Counted from the first letter of the stretch, positions 47,007 to 60,299 are shown. The stretch is DNA of 64,000 nt from Enoplosus armatus (GCF_043641665.1 NC_092190.1:6455048-6519047); one strand, 5' to 3'. The notes: generated from the letters alone by a model not told the origin. A program made the numbers and translations.

Positions 47007-47822
47007 ATGGACTCTGATACGAGCCGAGTTTCGAGCAGACCGTCATCTCCGGAGGTGGACGACATCTTCCTGTCCGCCCTGAAGAAATCAGTGCACGGCT
47101 TCTCCGGCGCCGTGTCCTCCACACAGAGCGACTCTCCGTCAGACATCCACAGCCTGCGCGGCCTCTCCGCCGCCGACGAGGAATCCCTCCTCCGGCTGTC
47201 CAAGAAAGACCGTAAACTCATGTCAGAGGGCGAGCTGCAGACGATCCGCCTCAAGATCAACAGCCGCGAGAGGAAAAGGATGCACGACCTCAACGTGGCC
47301 ATGGACGGGCTCCGGGAGGTCATGCCCTATGCGCACGGGCCATCGGTGCGCAAACTCTCCAAAATCGCCACCCTACTGCTGGCTAGAAACTACATCCTGA
47401 TGCTGAGCAACTCGCTGGAGGAGATGAAGCGGCTGGTCAGCGAAATCTACGGCAGCAGCGGACACCACGGCGGCTTCCACCCGTCAGCCTGTGGGACTAT
47501 GACACACGCGGGGCCCCTGCCGGGACACCCGGTGGCTTCCCACGCCTCACACCCGGCTGTGCACCACCCGCTCCTCCCACCGGCTGCAGTCTCCACCGCC
47601 TCTTTGTCCGCACCCGGTATCGCCGCCGTCACCTCTGTCAGACCCCATCACGGACTCCTCAAAGCGCCCGTTGCAGGTGCAGGGCCGCTGGGCAGCAGTT
47701 TCCAGCACTGGGGCGTTGGCACCGGGATGCCTTGTCCGTGCAGCATGTGCCAAGTCCCGCCTCCGCATGTGTCCAGCATGAGCGCCGTCACCATGCCGAG
47801 GCTGGCCAGCGACTCCAAGTGA
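47007..47822 (+). CDS. olig2: Oligodendrocyte transcription factor 2 (bHLH)
   Basis: Encodes 271 residues in one exon. The protein is a nuclear class II bHLH factor that binds E-boxes as a dimer. In vertebrates it specifies motor-neuron and oligodendrocyte progenitors in the ventral neural tube (family knowledge). The bHLH spans about residues 81-140: basic region [16 protein letters not shown], loop [12 protein letters not shown], then helix 2 up to [14 protein letters not shown]. The start [16 protein letters not shown] keeps the serines at 9/10, 13 and 14 of the phosphorylated OLIG2 N-terminus. The C-terminus FQHWG...[14 protein letters not shown] and the final SDSK are also OLIG2-like, which favours olig2 over olig3. 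It is shorter than mammalian OLIG2 (about 323) because the poly-Ser/Thr box and the alanine and glycine runs are absent. The start is fixed by the conserved N-terminus. The coding region is GC-rich and CpG-rich compared with its AT-rich surroundings, typical of a Polycomb-regulated developmental gene. Confidence 0.96.
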   Translation: MDSDTSRVSSRPSSPEVDDIFLSALKKSVHGFSGAVSSTQSDSPSDIHSLRGLSAADEESLLRLSKKDRKLMSEGELQTIRLKINSRERKRMHDLNVAMDGLREVMPYAHGPSVRKLSKIATLLLARNYILMLSNSLEEMKRLVSEIYGSSGHHGGFHPSACGTMTHAGPLPGHPVASHASHPAVHHPLLPPAAVSTASLSAPGIAAVTSVRPHHGLLKAPVAGAGPLGSSFQHWGVGTGMPCPCSMCQVPPPHVSSMSAVTMPRLASDSK

Positions 47823-48411
47823 CTCCAAAGTGAAAGGAGACGAACTTTCGGGGTTGTTACAGACTCTCTCTCTCTCTCTCTCCCCTCATTATTACGCTTT
47901 TTATTTATCTTCGTCGCTGAATCCGTTGCGTCGACGGAGCCAGTAAAGACCAATGCATTGATTTTCCTCACCGGGACTTTGGGGTTTTGCAACTAACTTA
48001 GTGTTTTATGGTAATTAACTTCAATTGTAACAAGTGTTTCCCCTCAGAGCTCCTAAAGCGCAACAAAACTTAAGCTTATCATTGGAGCTCACGGATGGCC
48101 CAGACACCTGTGCGTCTCTACAGATGTTTAAAGATCAGATGTAATCGCTGGTGCTTAGTTGGGCCTGCAGGGGGAAAATGTCCCAAATCAAACCACAAAA
48201 TATAGTGTAAATATGTAGATGGATTATTCTGTTTAAATAGTGGGAGATATTATATATTAGTCTTGTTAATGTGTGGGAAGACTCCCCCTCCCCTCACGTG
48301 TTGCACCTGCTTTATTCTATCCGTCTTATTCAACGCTTCTCTCCTTGTTTTCTCCCCAGTAGGCTGTCTCTCTCTGTCCGACGCAAACAATGACCACTTC
48401 TTTATTTTTTT

Positions 48412-48504
48412 AATAAAAAAATGAAAATGATATTTATTTACTTATTTTGGACGGAAGTTTCAGATGACTCTCTGATTATGTTGGGGTTTGAAATGTAAAA
48501 TAAA
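48412..48504 (+). promoter_or_regulatory. olig2: Polyadenylation signals of olig2
   Basis: AATAAA occurs at 48412-48417 and 48499-48504, giving a 3' untranslated region of about 0.6-0.7 kb. A (TC)n run of about ten units lies at 47863-47882 within it. Confidence 0.6.
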
Positions 48505-48519
48505 GACGATTAATTGAAA

Positions 48520-51500
48520 AGTGAAAAAGTCTTTGGTGATGTGTTTCTTATTATCTTTGTGTTTACACACACAATACGACATTTCTTACATTAAAGCAGC
48601 ACTGATACACCAACAGGCCTACAGATAGAAACACTGAACAGCAACAGCATTGCAGACAATATCTTCACATCAAACAAACCAAGCAAACTGTATTTTCATG
48701 CTGAATGACTGATACACTTCCAACATCAAAGAGCTCTTTTCTGATGTACTTTAGGCTTAAAAACCACCTGGAAACGGACTTTTATTATCACAGTTCGTAT
48801 CATTTTGAAACACGCAGGAAACCTTTAGCAGTTGAGTAATGGCATGTAAAGGTCCTTCATCAAGCTTTGCTTTTAGCCGCCATTCACTAAATAAAAACAT
48901 AGCTTCATTTCGGGATTCTTGGCTAAATGAGACCATTTTGTGACTTTGAACTATATAACTAAATTGACTTGACTAGTGTAGATAAAAGAATAGAATAAAG
49001 CAATATACAGGCATTTGGTTCTTTTGACTTTTCAATAACTTTAATGTTACCTAATTAACCTATTTATTATCCCTACATAAAATGAATACGCCCATCTAAG
49101 AAAAACGGGAATTTATTTAATAAAAACAAGAATTCAGTTGGAAAATCTTAGATTGAGCTCTGATGGATAAAAACCTAAACAATAAACATGTTCATGCAAT
49201 CGTAATATTTTATGATATATTAGCGTTTGTGTCCTCATGAAACCAACTCGTTCTGAGCTCGTCTCTCCTGCTGGATGATACTCAGACCACAAAGTCTGAC
49301 TGACAAAGTCCGTGTTTGTGAGCCTTCACAGTTGCACACAAGGTGACTTCAGCTGCTGACTTTTACAGACACCTGTACGCCCAGCTGGACTTTCATCCTG
49401 CAGACTTTATCTGTTGCAATGAGCTAAAGATGTATATATTACCAAATGTTGAATACCTTTCAGTTTTCTAACCTGTGTGACAAGAGGGTGACCACGAAAA
49501 ACTGCGTTTGGAATCGTCAGCTTTGCAAACTATGCGTGTAAACAGCAGCCAAGGACGCGCACAAAACGCTCTGCTGGCAGAAAGAAGCCCGTGATGAGTA
49601 AAGGCCGGTATACTTTAGGAAAAGGTAGCAGCTGCATAGCAGATTGTGCATCCTGTTGCAATGTTTTCCAAAGGCTTTTGAAGCTGGAACGATATGAATT
49701 AAATCTCTGAATATTCATGCATGCATTTGTTTATTCGTCTCATTACTGAAATTGAATTATTCAAAGTCCTTCAGCGTTTTGTAGGACGTTTCAGAGAGGA
49801 GGAGGTCATTTGGTGCAATACGGCAAAAAACAAACAAACAAACAAAAAAAAACAGTCTATTTACAGGTAATATATAAAACAATCATTCTTTAAAAGGTGA
49901 ACACATATTACATCTTAGAATAACAGACCCCAAATCCCTGGAATTACTTTGCTCTTAAAATTCCTACTTTATATTTAAAAATGTTACTTTGCCTGAGTAT
50001 AGTTATGTACATTTTCAGAAGCCGTTACACTTTCCTCACAGCTTTCCCTTCAACACCACATTAGACAGTATTCTCTCTGACTTCTTCCTCTCCTGCAGAG
50101 TCAGATGGATCCATATTTGATGACACACTAAACAGGTCATCAACCACAAAAAGGAGCAATTTTCAGCTATCAGTCATGTTCATTTGTCCTCAAGGTGGAT
50201 GTGACTTAAATTATGTCAAAATACTGATAAGTTCAGGGCAGAAAAATGTCTTATAAGACAGTTTTGCCTGTTAATTCAGTCAAACTTTCATGTCACACAA
50301 CTTTTTGTTTCAAATGGCTCATAGGCCCACAGTTGTATTTGTCTGAATAGACTTTGCTCAGGTCTAATTAAATTAAATTGATCCCTTTCTTGTATCTGAA
50401 GAGCCTCTTCAAGTGTTTTGTCAGTGTGTGTGCATTTGTTCCTATGATAACATGCCGATATGCCGCAGTCTGAACGGAGCCACGCAATCCTCAGAGGAGG
50501 TGTAATCAGACAAAATCAGTGAAAACACCTGTGTGAGTGGGCTCTATAGGCTGTAAGGACTTCAGATCTCTTCCTTGTTCATCAAAACACAGTTTGTCGC
50601 CATCATCCAAGTCCTTAGTGCACTCTCTAATGTGTCTGCAGACATTTTGACTTACACATTAAAAGCACTGGTGTTACTAATAACATTAATGGTGGTTCTG
50701 TTCTGTTCAAGTGTCCCAGTAGACTATGACAGTGTGACAGTGAGCCAGCGTGCACAATACCAGGACCCTGCAACTGAAGCATGACAATGAATTTTATTAT
50801 TATTTCTTTCTTACTGTGACATGTCAAAAAGAGAAAAAGGCCTTATGATACATATCACAGTTTGTGACACACCTGTTGTATAACAACTGGCAAATGTTAA
50901 CATGCCAACTCATCGGTTACTCATATATAACAATAAGAAATAACATCTATGCTATGCTACACTGTACTTTCACTTTAAATTGAAAATTGAAGAGCACATT
51001 CATCAATCCAGTTGTTTAGCTCTGGTCAGCTTGCAGATGTTGTTCATATGGACAAAAGAACGTATTTTAACTGATGACTTAGTTTCCCTGGACAATGTGA
51101 TTTGCTATTTGAGGCAATATTTAGTCTTTGTCCTGTGGTTTAGTGTTAAAATGTTGACGGCTTTTGTCATCTTGACAGATTTCCAGCACAACTTCAAAGT
51201 GAGAGTGTGATGGTAGACAGTTGTCACTTATGTAAAACGTCACAGTGAGTAAAAAAGAGAGGGACCTTCTGTAAAATCTCAGTATTTTGCATCTACAGAA
51301 ACATTCACGATAGAAGAGGCTCCAGTTAGTCCCCATACAGACACATAGGTAGTTTGATAATTTAGTGCAGCCACAAGACACAATTACATGCAATGACCCA
51401 TTCGCTTTTTCTCAACTTGAATGTTTCAGTATCTTTAGTTTTGCTATCATTTTTGTTTTCTCCAGCTGTAGTAGGACATGACACATCTGATTAAGTTCTG

Positions 51501-52100
51501 CAGGTGATACAGTCGAACAAAAAAGGTAAACTACTTAACTCTATCTCAAAATAACAGGCTGAATGTAACAGATTGACGATACTGAGGGACAATTAACACA
51601 AAATAATCCACACAGCTGTTTTCAGAATTAACAAAACATTTTGACGGCACATGAAGGCATAAACTGTAGGATAGTTATTCTCAGAACATCTGCTTTACCG
51701 CATGAGCCTTTGCCCCACAGCCGCCCAAGCACCATTTGTCAGTGCAAAACGCAGTTAACATAGATTGCAAAGTATCATATTGCAAAAATAATTAGACCTC
51801 CCTCTCCCCCATGATTCCCTGTCTTTAGTCTAAATTTCAACATTGATCTATACTGCTCTTGATAACTTGGACATGTAGGAGCAGCAAACTGCTTTACCGC
51901 TCCTAGTCACAGATTCTCCAAGTCTCTGGAAGTCCAGCAAGTAACTTTTAGAGGTGGTGTGATTGCATTGCAAGTCAAAGCAAGGACACAAGCTGACACA
52001 TATTGAGGCAAAGACGCATCAGCGTGAATTGAAAATGTTTCAACTGGAACGAAAAACTCCAAGGTTTTATAACATAATCTGCAAATTCTCCAAACCTTCA
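48520..52100. other. Non-coding stretch downstream of olig2
   Basis: AT-rich sequence with no supportable gene. Small frames (49530-49718, 50575-50784, 51121-51393) have no recognisable domain. An A-rich (CAAA)n stretch lies at about 49829-49852. Confidence 0.35.
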
Positions 52101-52109
52101 TGCACTGGG

Positions 52110-52470
52110 AACATTTATTTAATATAGGGCGGGTTTTAGCGCCATTGTGGCGATGGTAAGTGTTGGCTTCTAAATCTTGTCATGCCAAACGTCTGTGTAT
52201 TATGTTGAACTAGAAGCCATATGAATTGGATGTTGGAACGAACTAGCTACCTAGCCTAGCAACGTCACATGTGCCGATGCTCTGATTGGTTGTAGCGTTC
52301 AGAGGCATTTTGTCGCGCGCACCCGTTGATAATGCCCCTTGGAAATCAAAAATCATTTCTAGCAGGGTCGGCCAAAAACTAAGAAATCGTTCAGTCAGTC
52401 TGAACACACTTAATATATAAGCCCAAAATATCCCATAGGCGTTAAAGTGGGCTGACATCCGGTGACCGCA
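52110..52470. repeat. Possible dispersed fish repeat
   Basis: 'gctctgattggttgtagcgt', 'gataatgccccttggaaatc' and 'gcagggtcggccaaaaacta' resemble a teleost DNA-element-like repeat, but my recall is weak. No terminal repeats were established. Confidence 0.3.
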
Positions 52471-52499
52471 AAAGCCACAGCATATGATCCACATCATTT

Positions 52500-53500
52500 T
52501 CATCCTTATCCAACCCTCCAGCCCTCGTGTGTGGAGGCACCTGCATTTCTTATATTTCTCCAGATAAACTCAACATAAACAGCTGTCATGGCTTTTAAAA
52601 TAAACGACTACTTTAATTAGTTGCCTTTTTAGACATTTTAGGGAGTTAATTTATTTGACTAAATGTAACTTTAGTCCACAGTGATTGATAGATAGTAGCT
52701 ATATTCATTCAGATGGTGAAGTTTTTTCTTATTTTTGTTGGAGACAAATTTTAGGAATAAGTTGATACAATCACATCTAACACTCATGGGAGTTTTTCTT
52801 CTATACACCCGGATAAACATGGTGCTAAAGTTAAAAGAGAACCTGAGTGAGAAGCATCTTTTCAGCTCTGCCTGAACACTCCAGCCAATAGCAGCTGGGC
52901 TTCACATGCCAGTGACTGGATTTGAATAAACAGCTCCTTATCCACTGTTGGTGGCAGGCTGACTTATCCATTGATGCTGAGAGTCTGAGGTTGATTCTGT
53001 GACAATTTAAATATTCATAACTTTGGACAGAAGGGGAGCATCAGTCTAACACTGTTGTAACTGGATTTAAACCTTCCCGAAAACACTGCACAGATGTACA
53101 CTCTTTCAGCTCTGTGCATCATGTTGTGTTAGCTGAAGGGATTAAAGATTGGTGGGATGCATCAAAGGTGGCGGAATAACAGAAAGAGAAACAGAGTCTA
53201 TGATGGAGAAAAGGAGGAATAAGGGAGAGAAGATAAACAAACAGAGAAGCTGTCAGAGACAAAGGCAGGATTTAACACTTACAAGGGAATAGAGGGAGCT
53301 CTAAGGTGAATATGAGACCTCAGAGGTCACTCTTTCCCATGGGACTGATGTTTATTCCAACACGGCCTCATCTGCTCATCCTTAACTACCATTAAACACT
53401 GTGATGGACTCTAACACACACAAAGAAACAATGACAAGTGGTTGCTTAGCTGAGGATTTAGAACAGTTGGTTAGGTTTTCATGTGCTATGCTGTTTTGTA
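52500..53500. other. Non-coding stretch, nothing recognised
   Basis: No supportable gene, RNA or repeat. Confidence 0.35.
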
Positions 53501-53505
53501 TGGTG

Positions 53506-53945
53506 TTAAAGGAATAGTTTGACATTTTGGGAAATACACACATTTCACTTTCTTGCAAAAACTTAGATGAGAAGATTGAGGCTCGAGGGATGGCACTGTC
53601 ACTTTGACCGTCAACCACTTTGGTCCAAAACTGAAATATCTTTTGAATGCATCGCCATAAAATGTTTGGACAGACATTCATTGTCCCAAGAGGATGAATC
53701 CTGGTTTTAAGCTAAATATCTCGTCAGTGCCTCAGGATCATATTAACTTTGATGATCTCCTGACTTTTCATCTTGTGCACCATCAGGTCAAAGCCTGAAA
53801 ATGCTAACATGCTAAACTAAGATGGTGAAAGCAGGAAACGGTATTCCTCTGTAAACATTGTACTTTTGTATTATACCACCGTCACATGTCACATGTCACA
53901 CGAGTACATTATCACAGAACTGCTACTGTGGCTGTAGACTCACCA
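53506..53945 (+). repeat. Composite of two dispersed fish repeats
   Basis: 53506-53580 ('aaaggaatagtttgacattt', 'tgggaaatacacac', 'ttagatgagaagattga') is the head of one common teleost repeat. It joins directly to 53595-53945 ('ccactttggtccaaaactga', 'ggacagacattcattgtccc', 'gctaacatgctaaactaaga', 'ctactgtggctgtagactca'), the family also at 42450 and 56470. One has probably inserted into the other. Confidence 0.65.
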
Positions 53946-55210
53946 ACTGGGAGATATTGTGGGTGTCAGATATCTGACCTGCACTTTAAACAAAAACAAA
54001 AATCAGGTTGTTTCAGGTCCTGGTGAGACGATGAAATACAGTCCAGGAATGCTGGTAACAGATCTACGAGTTGAGAGTGTATGAGAGCCAAGAATCCTTA
54101 GTTAGACCTCATTCATGTCCCAGTCCTGTGCTCCTCAAATTCATGATTAATAAGCTTAATGTGTTTGTTTTATAACTTTTAGACTACTACACATCACATT
54201 GGTGTTGATTTACAAACGAAATTATTCAGAGATGCTTTGTGCTTGATTTTATTGTGCACCCCTGTAGTACCCAGCATCCAAACCTTTTCCTACAGTATAC
54301 AGCAGCTGATTCTGATCCTGACTGATTATAGGCCTGGGTTTGTAAACTGGAACTATGTAGAACACCTGTAGCCTTGGTGTGATTTAAAATGCAGCTCGCA
54401 GCTAAAGTTAGCATTTGGTGAGTCTCCTGGCATTCTGAAACTATTTCAATAAAGGATTCATATTGTTTTAGGTGACATTCACAATAAGAAGTGAGGATAC
54501 TCGTGGGGTGCAGGTACTTTGTACCATTTATAAACTCATCAGGATATTTCTGCAATGCTGGATACTGCACAACTTAACAATACTTGTGTGTGTTTGTGTG
54601 TCTGTCCAACAATCTATGAACAGCAGCAGATGAACTCGGGTGGATCAATGTGTTTAGTAAAAGCCCAAAGGGACAAAGACAGAAGGGAGTGAGAGAGAGA
54701 GAGTAAAGGAAAACGAAAGAAACAATGCGAGAGAGCAGAAGATCTATTGAGTGTGTTTTTTGTGGCTGAAGAATCGTCCCCAGTGGCTTTGAAAAGAGGG
54801 ATAATCCTGTCAAGTAAGCAGACCTTTGGATATTCATGACTGGCCGAGCGGCTCCGCGGACTGAAGGAGGACACAGTCAGGATGGGATTAAACATCAAAG
54901 TGAATCTGAGGAGTGCAGGACTAGAACATGAATCAACCAATGCAGAAACACAGAGGTCTCAGAGGGGTGTGCTGGGGGCCAGTGGGAGCCAGTTGTCTGG
55001 TGGGTGGACAGCACTTTGATGAGGGCCTCCTATATGCCATTCAGGAGAGTGATATGGTGTGGGCTGTGCACCTGCCCCCCAATCTGAGAAACATATACAC
55101 ACATAAGCATCACATTTGCTAACATAATAAGTTCTCATTAGTGTCATCTTTCAGTCCGTTGAGCTGCTGAGGAGGAGAGTTGTGTACAGACAGAAGTGAC
55201 CAAGCGATTA
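53945..55210. other. Non-coding stretch, nothing recognised
   Basis: No supportable gene. The overlapping minus-strand frames at 54574-54940 are not domain-bearing. Confidence 0.35.
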
Positions 55211-55224
55211 GACTCACTTTTTTG

Positions 55225-55553
55225 GGCTTTTGGTCTGGGCCTGTTTTTCATGGTTTGGAGACGGCCCCTCAGTTCCAATGAAGGGAATGGTGTGGAGGAT
55301 CTTGACTGGCCTGCACAGAGCCCTGACCTCAACCCCATCCAACATCTTTGGGGTGAACTAGAGTCAGGTCTTATCGCCCAACATCAGTGTTGGACCTCAC
55401 TAATGCTCTTGTGTCTGAATGGGAGCAGATCCCTGCAGCCAGTCTCAAAATCTGGTGAAAAACCTCAAAGTGGAGACTGATAGAGCAGCATGATGCCCAT
55501 GGTTTTTGGAATTACCTGTTAAACAATCCACATACTTTTATCCACGTAGTGTA
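55225..55553 (+). mobile_element. Tc1/mariner relic C with 3' terminal repeat
   Basis: An open stretch still reads DLDWPAQSPDLNPIQHLWGE, the block around the third catalytic acidic position of Tc1-type DDE transposases. It ends in 'ccacatacttttatccacgt agtgta'-type terminal inverted repeat text. An internal deletion joins 'ttccaatgaaggg' directly to 'tgtggaggatcttgac', and the 5' part is absent. Same family as relics A and B; not autonomous. Confidence 0.85.
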
Positions 55554-55885
55554 TGTTGCCATGCCAATAATTTGGGTTTTATTTGTGCAGGTTTAGAGAT
55601 ATTTGCCTCTTTCATTGGAACTGCATTTTTTACAAAGAAATAGTCCTGAAAACAATTTACATTTTTAGTCTAAAGAGAAATACAGATCTGAAATATTGTG
55701 TTTTTCCATTTTCATTTTCTTTTCATGAAATTCCTGAAAACACACCTTACCTTTAAAAACTGTGTTATGTGTGACAATTATCATCAAATATATACACTCG
55801 AACACATCACACTCTCTCTCTAATACACAACCACACACATACATAGACACACACACTGAAGCTTGTATTTCGGGGACCAACAAAA

Positions 55886-55890
<5 letters not shown>

Positions 55891-55926
<36 letters not shown>
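55891..55926. repeat. (GT)n microsatellite
   Basis: About 18 GT units. Confidence 0.93.
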
Positions 55927-55928
<2 letters not shown>

Positions 55929-56067
55929 CGTGTGGATAACGTCCCATATGGTTTGTTGACCAGCTCACACTCATGTCTGTCCCCCTGGCTGTGGCTGCTG
56001 GCAGCTGGGACGTTTGGACAAAGAAACTCAACATGACAGGATTCAGGGAAACTAAAGTGCTGTTGGG

Positions 56068-56069
<2 letters not shown>

Positions 56070-56100
<31 letters not shown>
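56070..56100. repeat. (CA)n microsatellite
   Basis: About 15 CA units, 145 bases from the GT run at 55891. On the minus strand the pair is read through by long artificial frames. Confidence 0.93.
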
Positions 56101-56103
<3 letters not shown>

Positions 56104-57200
56104 TTTGAATCTATGCTGAGACCTTTCTGACATGTCTTACATTGAGGGAAATTGATGAATAGATCTGTACTCGCACTTGAGTTTTAGCCATTTTCTGATC
56201 CGACGACGTTGTCCTGGTGATGGGGGCCTTGCGAAACTGTGACCAACTGTTTCAACAGTGATGTGTTATGGCTGTTATGGCTGTTCTGGCCGATCTGCCA
56301 CCAAATTTGGTTAGGTTTAGGCAAGATTGATTAGGGAGAGACCATGGTTTGGTTTCAAAGGTTAGGACACGACCGTTGTCATAGTTAACAGAAACCAAGG
56401 TTGACTGTCAGAGTAGAAAACAGGAAACAAGCAACAGTCTCACATGTCACAATCACACACATTGTTGACCAACCACCTAGTGTTAGCATATGTTGGCATG
56501 CTAACTCTCTAAACTAAGATGGCGACCATGATGAACATTACACCTGCTAAACATCAACAAGTTAACATTGTCATTGTGAGTCTAACGTCCAGCCATAAAA
56601 TAACTCCCTTGGGTTCGAGGTTAAGTCAGTCCAGTGTGATTATTTCTGCCTCCACAGCAGCCACGCCACCATGAGATGTTTTAATAACTGCAACCCCAAT
56701 TTGTCAAGTTACTGAGGCCTGCTATCATGTTGCGCTGCAACATATGTCTGCTCTCCGAGTTGTTGCTTCCCCTGGGGTCCCCTGTTTCATAAATCAAATT
56801 AGCACCACACTCAGACTGGCTGTCATCTGATTCACAAGTAAGCTGGACAGAAGTAAACCACAACTTCCTTTCCCCATTTTTAGGTCTGTTTTTAACCATT
56901 TAATTAATATCATTGTAAAAAAATCACCTGCTATCACAGTCTCGGTAGTTAACATTCCTCAGTGGGAGGCCAGTCATGAGTTTGGACAACATCTGTGATA
57001 AACCTGCTGCAGTTTAATCAGAGTGGAGGCTGAATAGAAAGGGAGAGTGGTGGCTGCTTCAGTCTGATCTCTCAGGTCTTAGTGGGGATTTTAATGTGCT
57101 GAGAGGCTGTGAGGAGCAGGAGCACAGTGGGAGGTGAATGAGCTGCAGGAGGAGGAGGAGGAGGTTGTAAGGCATAGCAGAGAGATTCTGGGCTGCATCA
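56100..57200. other. Non-coding stretch with a dispersed repeat fragment
   Basis: 56470-56585 ('gttggcatgctaactctcta', 'aactaagatggcgaccatga', 'aacattacacctgctaaaca') is a fragment of the family at 53595-53945. The rest shows nothing recognisable. Confidence 0.5.
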
Positions 57201-57205
57201 AGGGG

Positions 57206-57208
<3 letters not shown>

Positions 57209-57241
<33 letters not shown>
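57209..57241. repeat. (GT)n microsatellite
   Basis: About 16 GT units. Confidence 0.93.
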
Positions 57242-57242
<1 letters not shown>

Positions 57243-57854
57243 TACAGGGTGTAGGCTGACAGATGCGTCCATCAATGCCTGAAAGAATCATCTTACATCC
57301 ATTGCATCCATCTGCCAGCATGGCGTGCCACGATTTTGTGAAATCAGAACAATGTCTTGAAATGCAAAATAATGTTCTCTATTCATGAAAAAAGTGGGAG
57401 AAAAGCTTTCCCACCATGGACAGATCACTTAACCTTTTAAACTCTGACAGCTCCACCAGTGGGTGCAAACTCAATTGTTGTGCAACTGAGCACATAAAAT
57501 ATATTAACGATTCTACTCAACACCTCAAAGTTTCCAAACATACCAAATATGTCAGAAAATGTCTTTTTTTATTTGGAATAGTGACTGCCATAAAAAAACA
57601 TGGCGTCTTGAGATTTAATTAAGCATTACATAGTTTCCTAGAAGTGTTGGGAATTTGAGATGAAAATTGGGTGTTTAAGAGGTTAAAGTGACATAGAAAC
57701 AGGCTGTAGTTTAACATTAAATATTTGCGGTAGAATGAGTGTGGTGGAATCCCAAAAGTTAAAATTTTTAATTTATCCTCTGATCCAAAGACCATCCTTT
57801 TGTTCAGGGTGTAGCAAACAGGAGCAAATAGATCACCAGACACCTTTTCCACCA

Positions 57855-58010
57855 GTACTATCTTTTAGCTCTTCCTGGTGGATCCCCGGTCAGCTGGGAG
57901 ATGTGATCCCCGCAGCGTGTCCTGGTTCTGCCTCGCGGTGTCGAGCGCGAAATGTGTCTAAAGGGAGGCCCCCAGGGACGATCCCAACCAGGCCATGTCC
58001 TCACAAATGT
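57855..58010. repeat. Fragment of a widespread fish repeat
   Basis: 'agctcttcctggtggatccc', 'ggtcagctgggagatgtgat', 'ccccgcagcgtgtcctggtt' and 'aaagggaggcccccagggac' match, in order and with decay, a repeat found in great numbers in teleosts. It creates the small frame at 57735-58016. Confidence 0.65.
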
Positions 58011-58019
58011 GGATAAATT

Positions 58020-59560
58020 TAAAATACTGTTAGATGCTTTGATTTTAATGATTGCTCATAAACAGCCATGTTTGTCTAGGCTGAAAATCATACATCAGCA
58101 CTTTCAAACTCATCAACTCTGAAGGATATTCTCAATATTTATTCAGAGATTGAGAAATGACAACTCTGTTTGGACGGATGGCCAGAGAAAAATATGCATT
58201 TTAAAATATAGCCACATAGCGTGGAGTTTTGGCCATCGTTTCTAACGCTTAAGTTAACAAGGTACTCTCCAAACGAATTGCTGAGATCTTGGATCCTGTT
58301 AGCATTGTGTTGTAAACAAGCCAACCATCTAAAACTCTTGATGGTAAAACTGAAAATGAGTGCACTACAGCAAGTACAGTAGGTTAAAGTTTTAACTGTG
58401 ATGGATGTTTACAACAGACAGATTGGGTAATAATAGTTTCCTCTTCCAAATAAGTCTGGCTGACCTGGAGGTTTGTTAATCTGTCTGATCATCTGATAGG
58501 TCCTGTTTCTTCCACCTGACTTCTTTTTAGCGATGTTGCTGTATTTAACTTGTTAAGCACAATGTCATTTTTACTGATAGACATGACAGCCAAAACTAAG
58601 AAAATAAGACCCACATTGAAGGAAACCAGATTTATCCTTTCAAATGGGAAAGGAAAAGGTTTGACAGATGCAGTCAGTGGATGCTGTCGAAGTCATATTT
58701 CCACCCTGCAGCCATTTTTGGTTGTAGTCTCTTTATTTGACAGAGACAAATTCAATGTCTGTTCCCCTTTCCCTCACTAAACTGCTTCACTTTCAGAAGT
58801 CTAATTTCTGGGACGTGTATCCTCATCCATCATACTGCTATCAGCTTTCACTTTAAGAGTGACTTTGGTCTCGCTGCACCGCCCTCCATACAGATGGGCA
58901 TAACCCCTGAAAAGCCACCCTTGGCCTTGTATTGCTAATAAAACCCCGAAAAGAAACATCTCAACCCGCCCCCACAACATTCAGACTTTAACTGGGGTGC
59001 TCCTGGCCTCAATCGCTTGGTGAGAAGAAGAAGGAGCTCTGTGTTTGACTTCTGACAAGGATTCCTGTAGAAGTTTAGTGTCTGTGAATCCATCATTGTC
59101 ACGGTTAAATAGGATCGGGGGGTTTTAAGGATACTTTGTGGGGGACGGGTTAACTAACACTCCCCTATTAGCAACCATCCTAGAAATCCCTGGTGGCATT
59201 GTTTCAGAGAGGAACATCTGCTATAACAATAGACAATCACTGAGTTAGGTTATGTTTTAAAACGGCCACAATGATTTAGGTTAGAGTATTTTGGCTTTAC
59301 TGTTGCAAACAAATCAATGTTTTCAACTTTAGAAAACGTTCAAGAATATGTTTAAATGTCACAATTAATAATTTGAAATTAACAACACATCAAGACCTCG
59401 CAGGAATACTGCTATCAGACGCAACAAAACTAACAAAAATGTAATGACAGAAAGTGTCAGTGGAGCACTTAGCAGCATGAAATATGAATGTGGCAAATGT
59501 CCATCTGTATTTAAACAACCGTGACCAACTGAGCGTGTGCAGCTATTGAGAGTGAAGCAT
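58020..59560. other. Non-coding stretch, nothing recognised
   Basis: No supportable gene, RNA or repeat. Confidence 0.35.
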
Positions 59561-59569
59561 TTAGGCTCT

Positions 59570-59765
59570 CTTTCACAAAGGGCCCGAGGGCTTAAACCTT
59601 ACACCCCTCCCACCTTCATTATCCCTGCCACACTATGATCAGCACCAAATGCCGACTATCCCAGGCCAGCGCTCACAAAGCATGCTGGGAAGGACAAAAG
59701 CAGACCTTCAGCCGATTGGTTCCACCTTATTAACAGCTTGTAATCTTCTCATGTCTTTGGCCAGG
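59570..59765. promoter_or_regulatory. Candidate conserved non-coding element
   Basis: Repeat-free block with 'caaagggcccgagggcttaaa', 'cttcattatccctgccac', 'ctcacaaagcatgctggg', an ATTGG in 'cagccgattggttccacc' and 'cttattaacagcttgtaatc'. It is 12 kb downstream of olig2. Inferred from texture only. Confidence 0.3.
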
Positions 59766-60299
59766 CCTCACAGAGCAGGAGTTAGGGCGAATAGACGAGT
59801 GTGTCCTCCGTCCTTGCTTTGATGCAGAGCAGCCTTTTCCCTCTGAAAAGTCCTGCTCTGTTATATTTCCATTGTTGCTACTGCACCTGTTTGCCCGCAG
59901 GGACACATGAAAATCAGTCACTGGCAACTGTTAATTTCTCATTAGACTCTCTCTGCACATTGTAAACACAAGACAGTTTGGGATGTAAAGGCAATAGCAG
60001 GTGCACCTCCTTGTTTAACGTTCTGGTTAGCGAAACAATTACCACAAATACTGTTTATTAATCCAGACAGGGTTTTGTAGGGTTACGTTGTGATTATCGC
60101 AACCCAGAACAAGTTTTTTCTCTGTGACAAAGTCTGATGCAATTTACAAACTTTTCAATATGGCTAGAACTTCCGTTTATTCTTGAGTCTTTACCCAAGA
60201 TTCGAAGAAAGCCTCATTTGAGAAATTTTGGGGGAGCTCTAAAATATCGTACTTTTTGGTGGCACGGTTTTCTTTCTGTATAAATTTATATTTTCCTGA

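Noticed and set aside
53595..53945. Apparent conserved block near olig2
   Set aside because: The wording recurs at 42450 and 56470, so it is a dispersed repeat and not a regulatory element.
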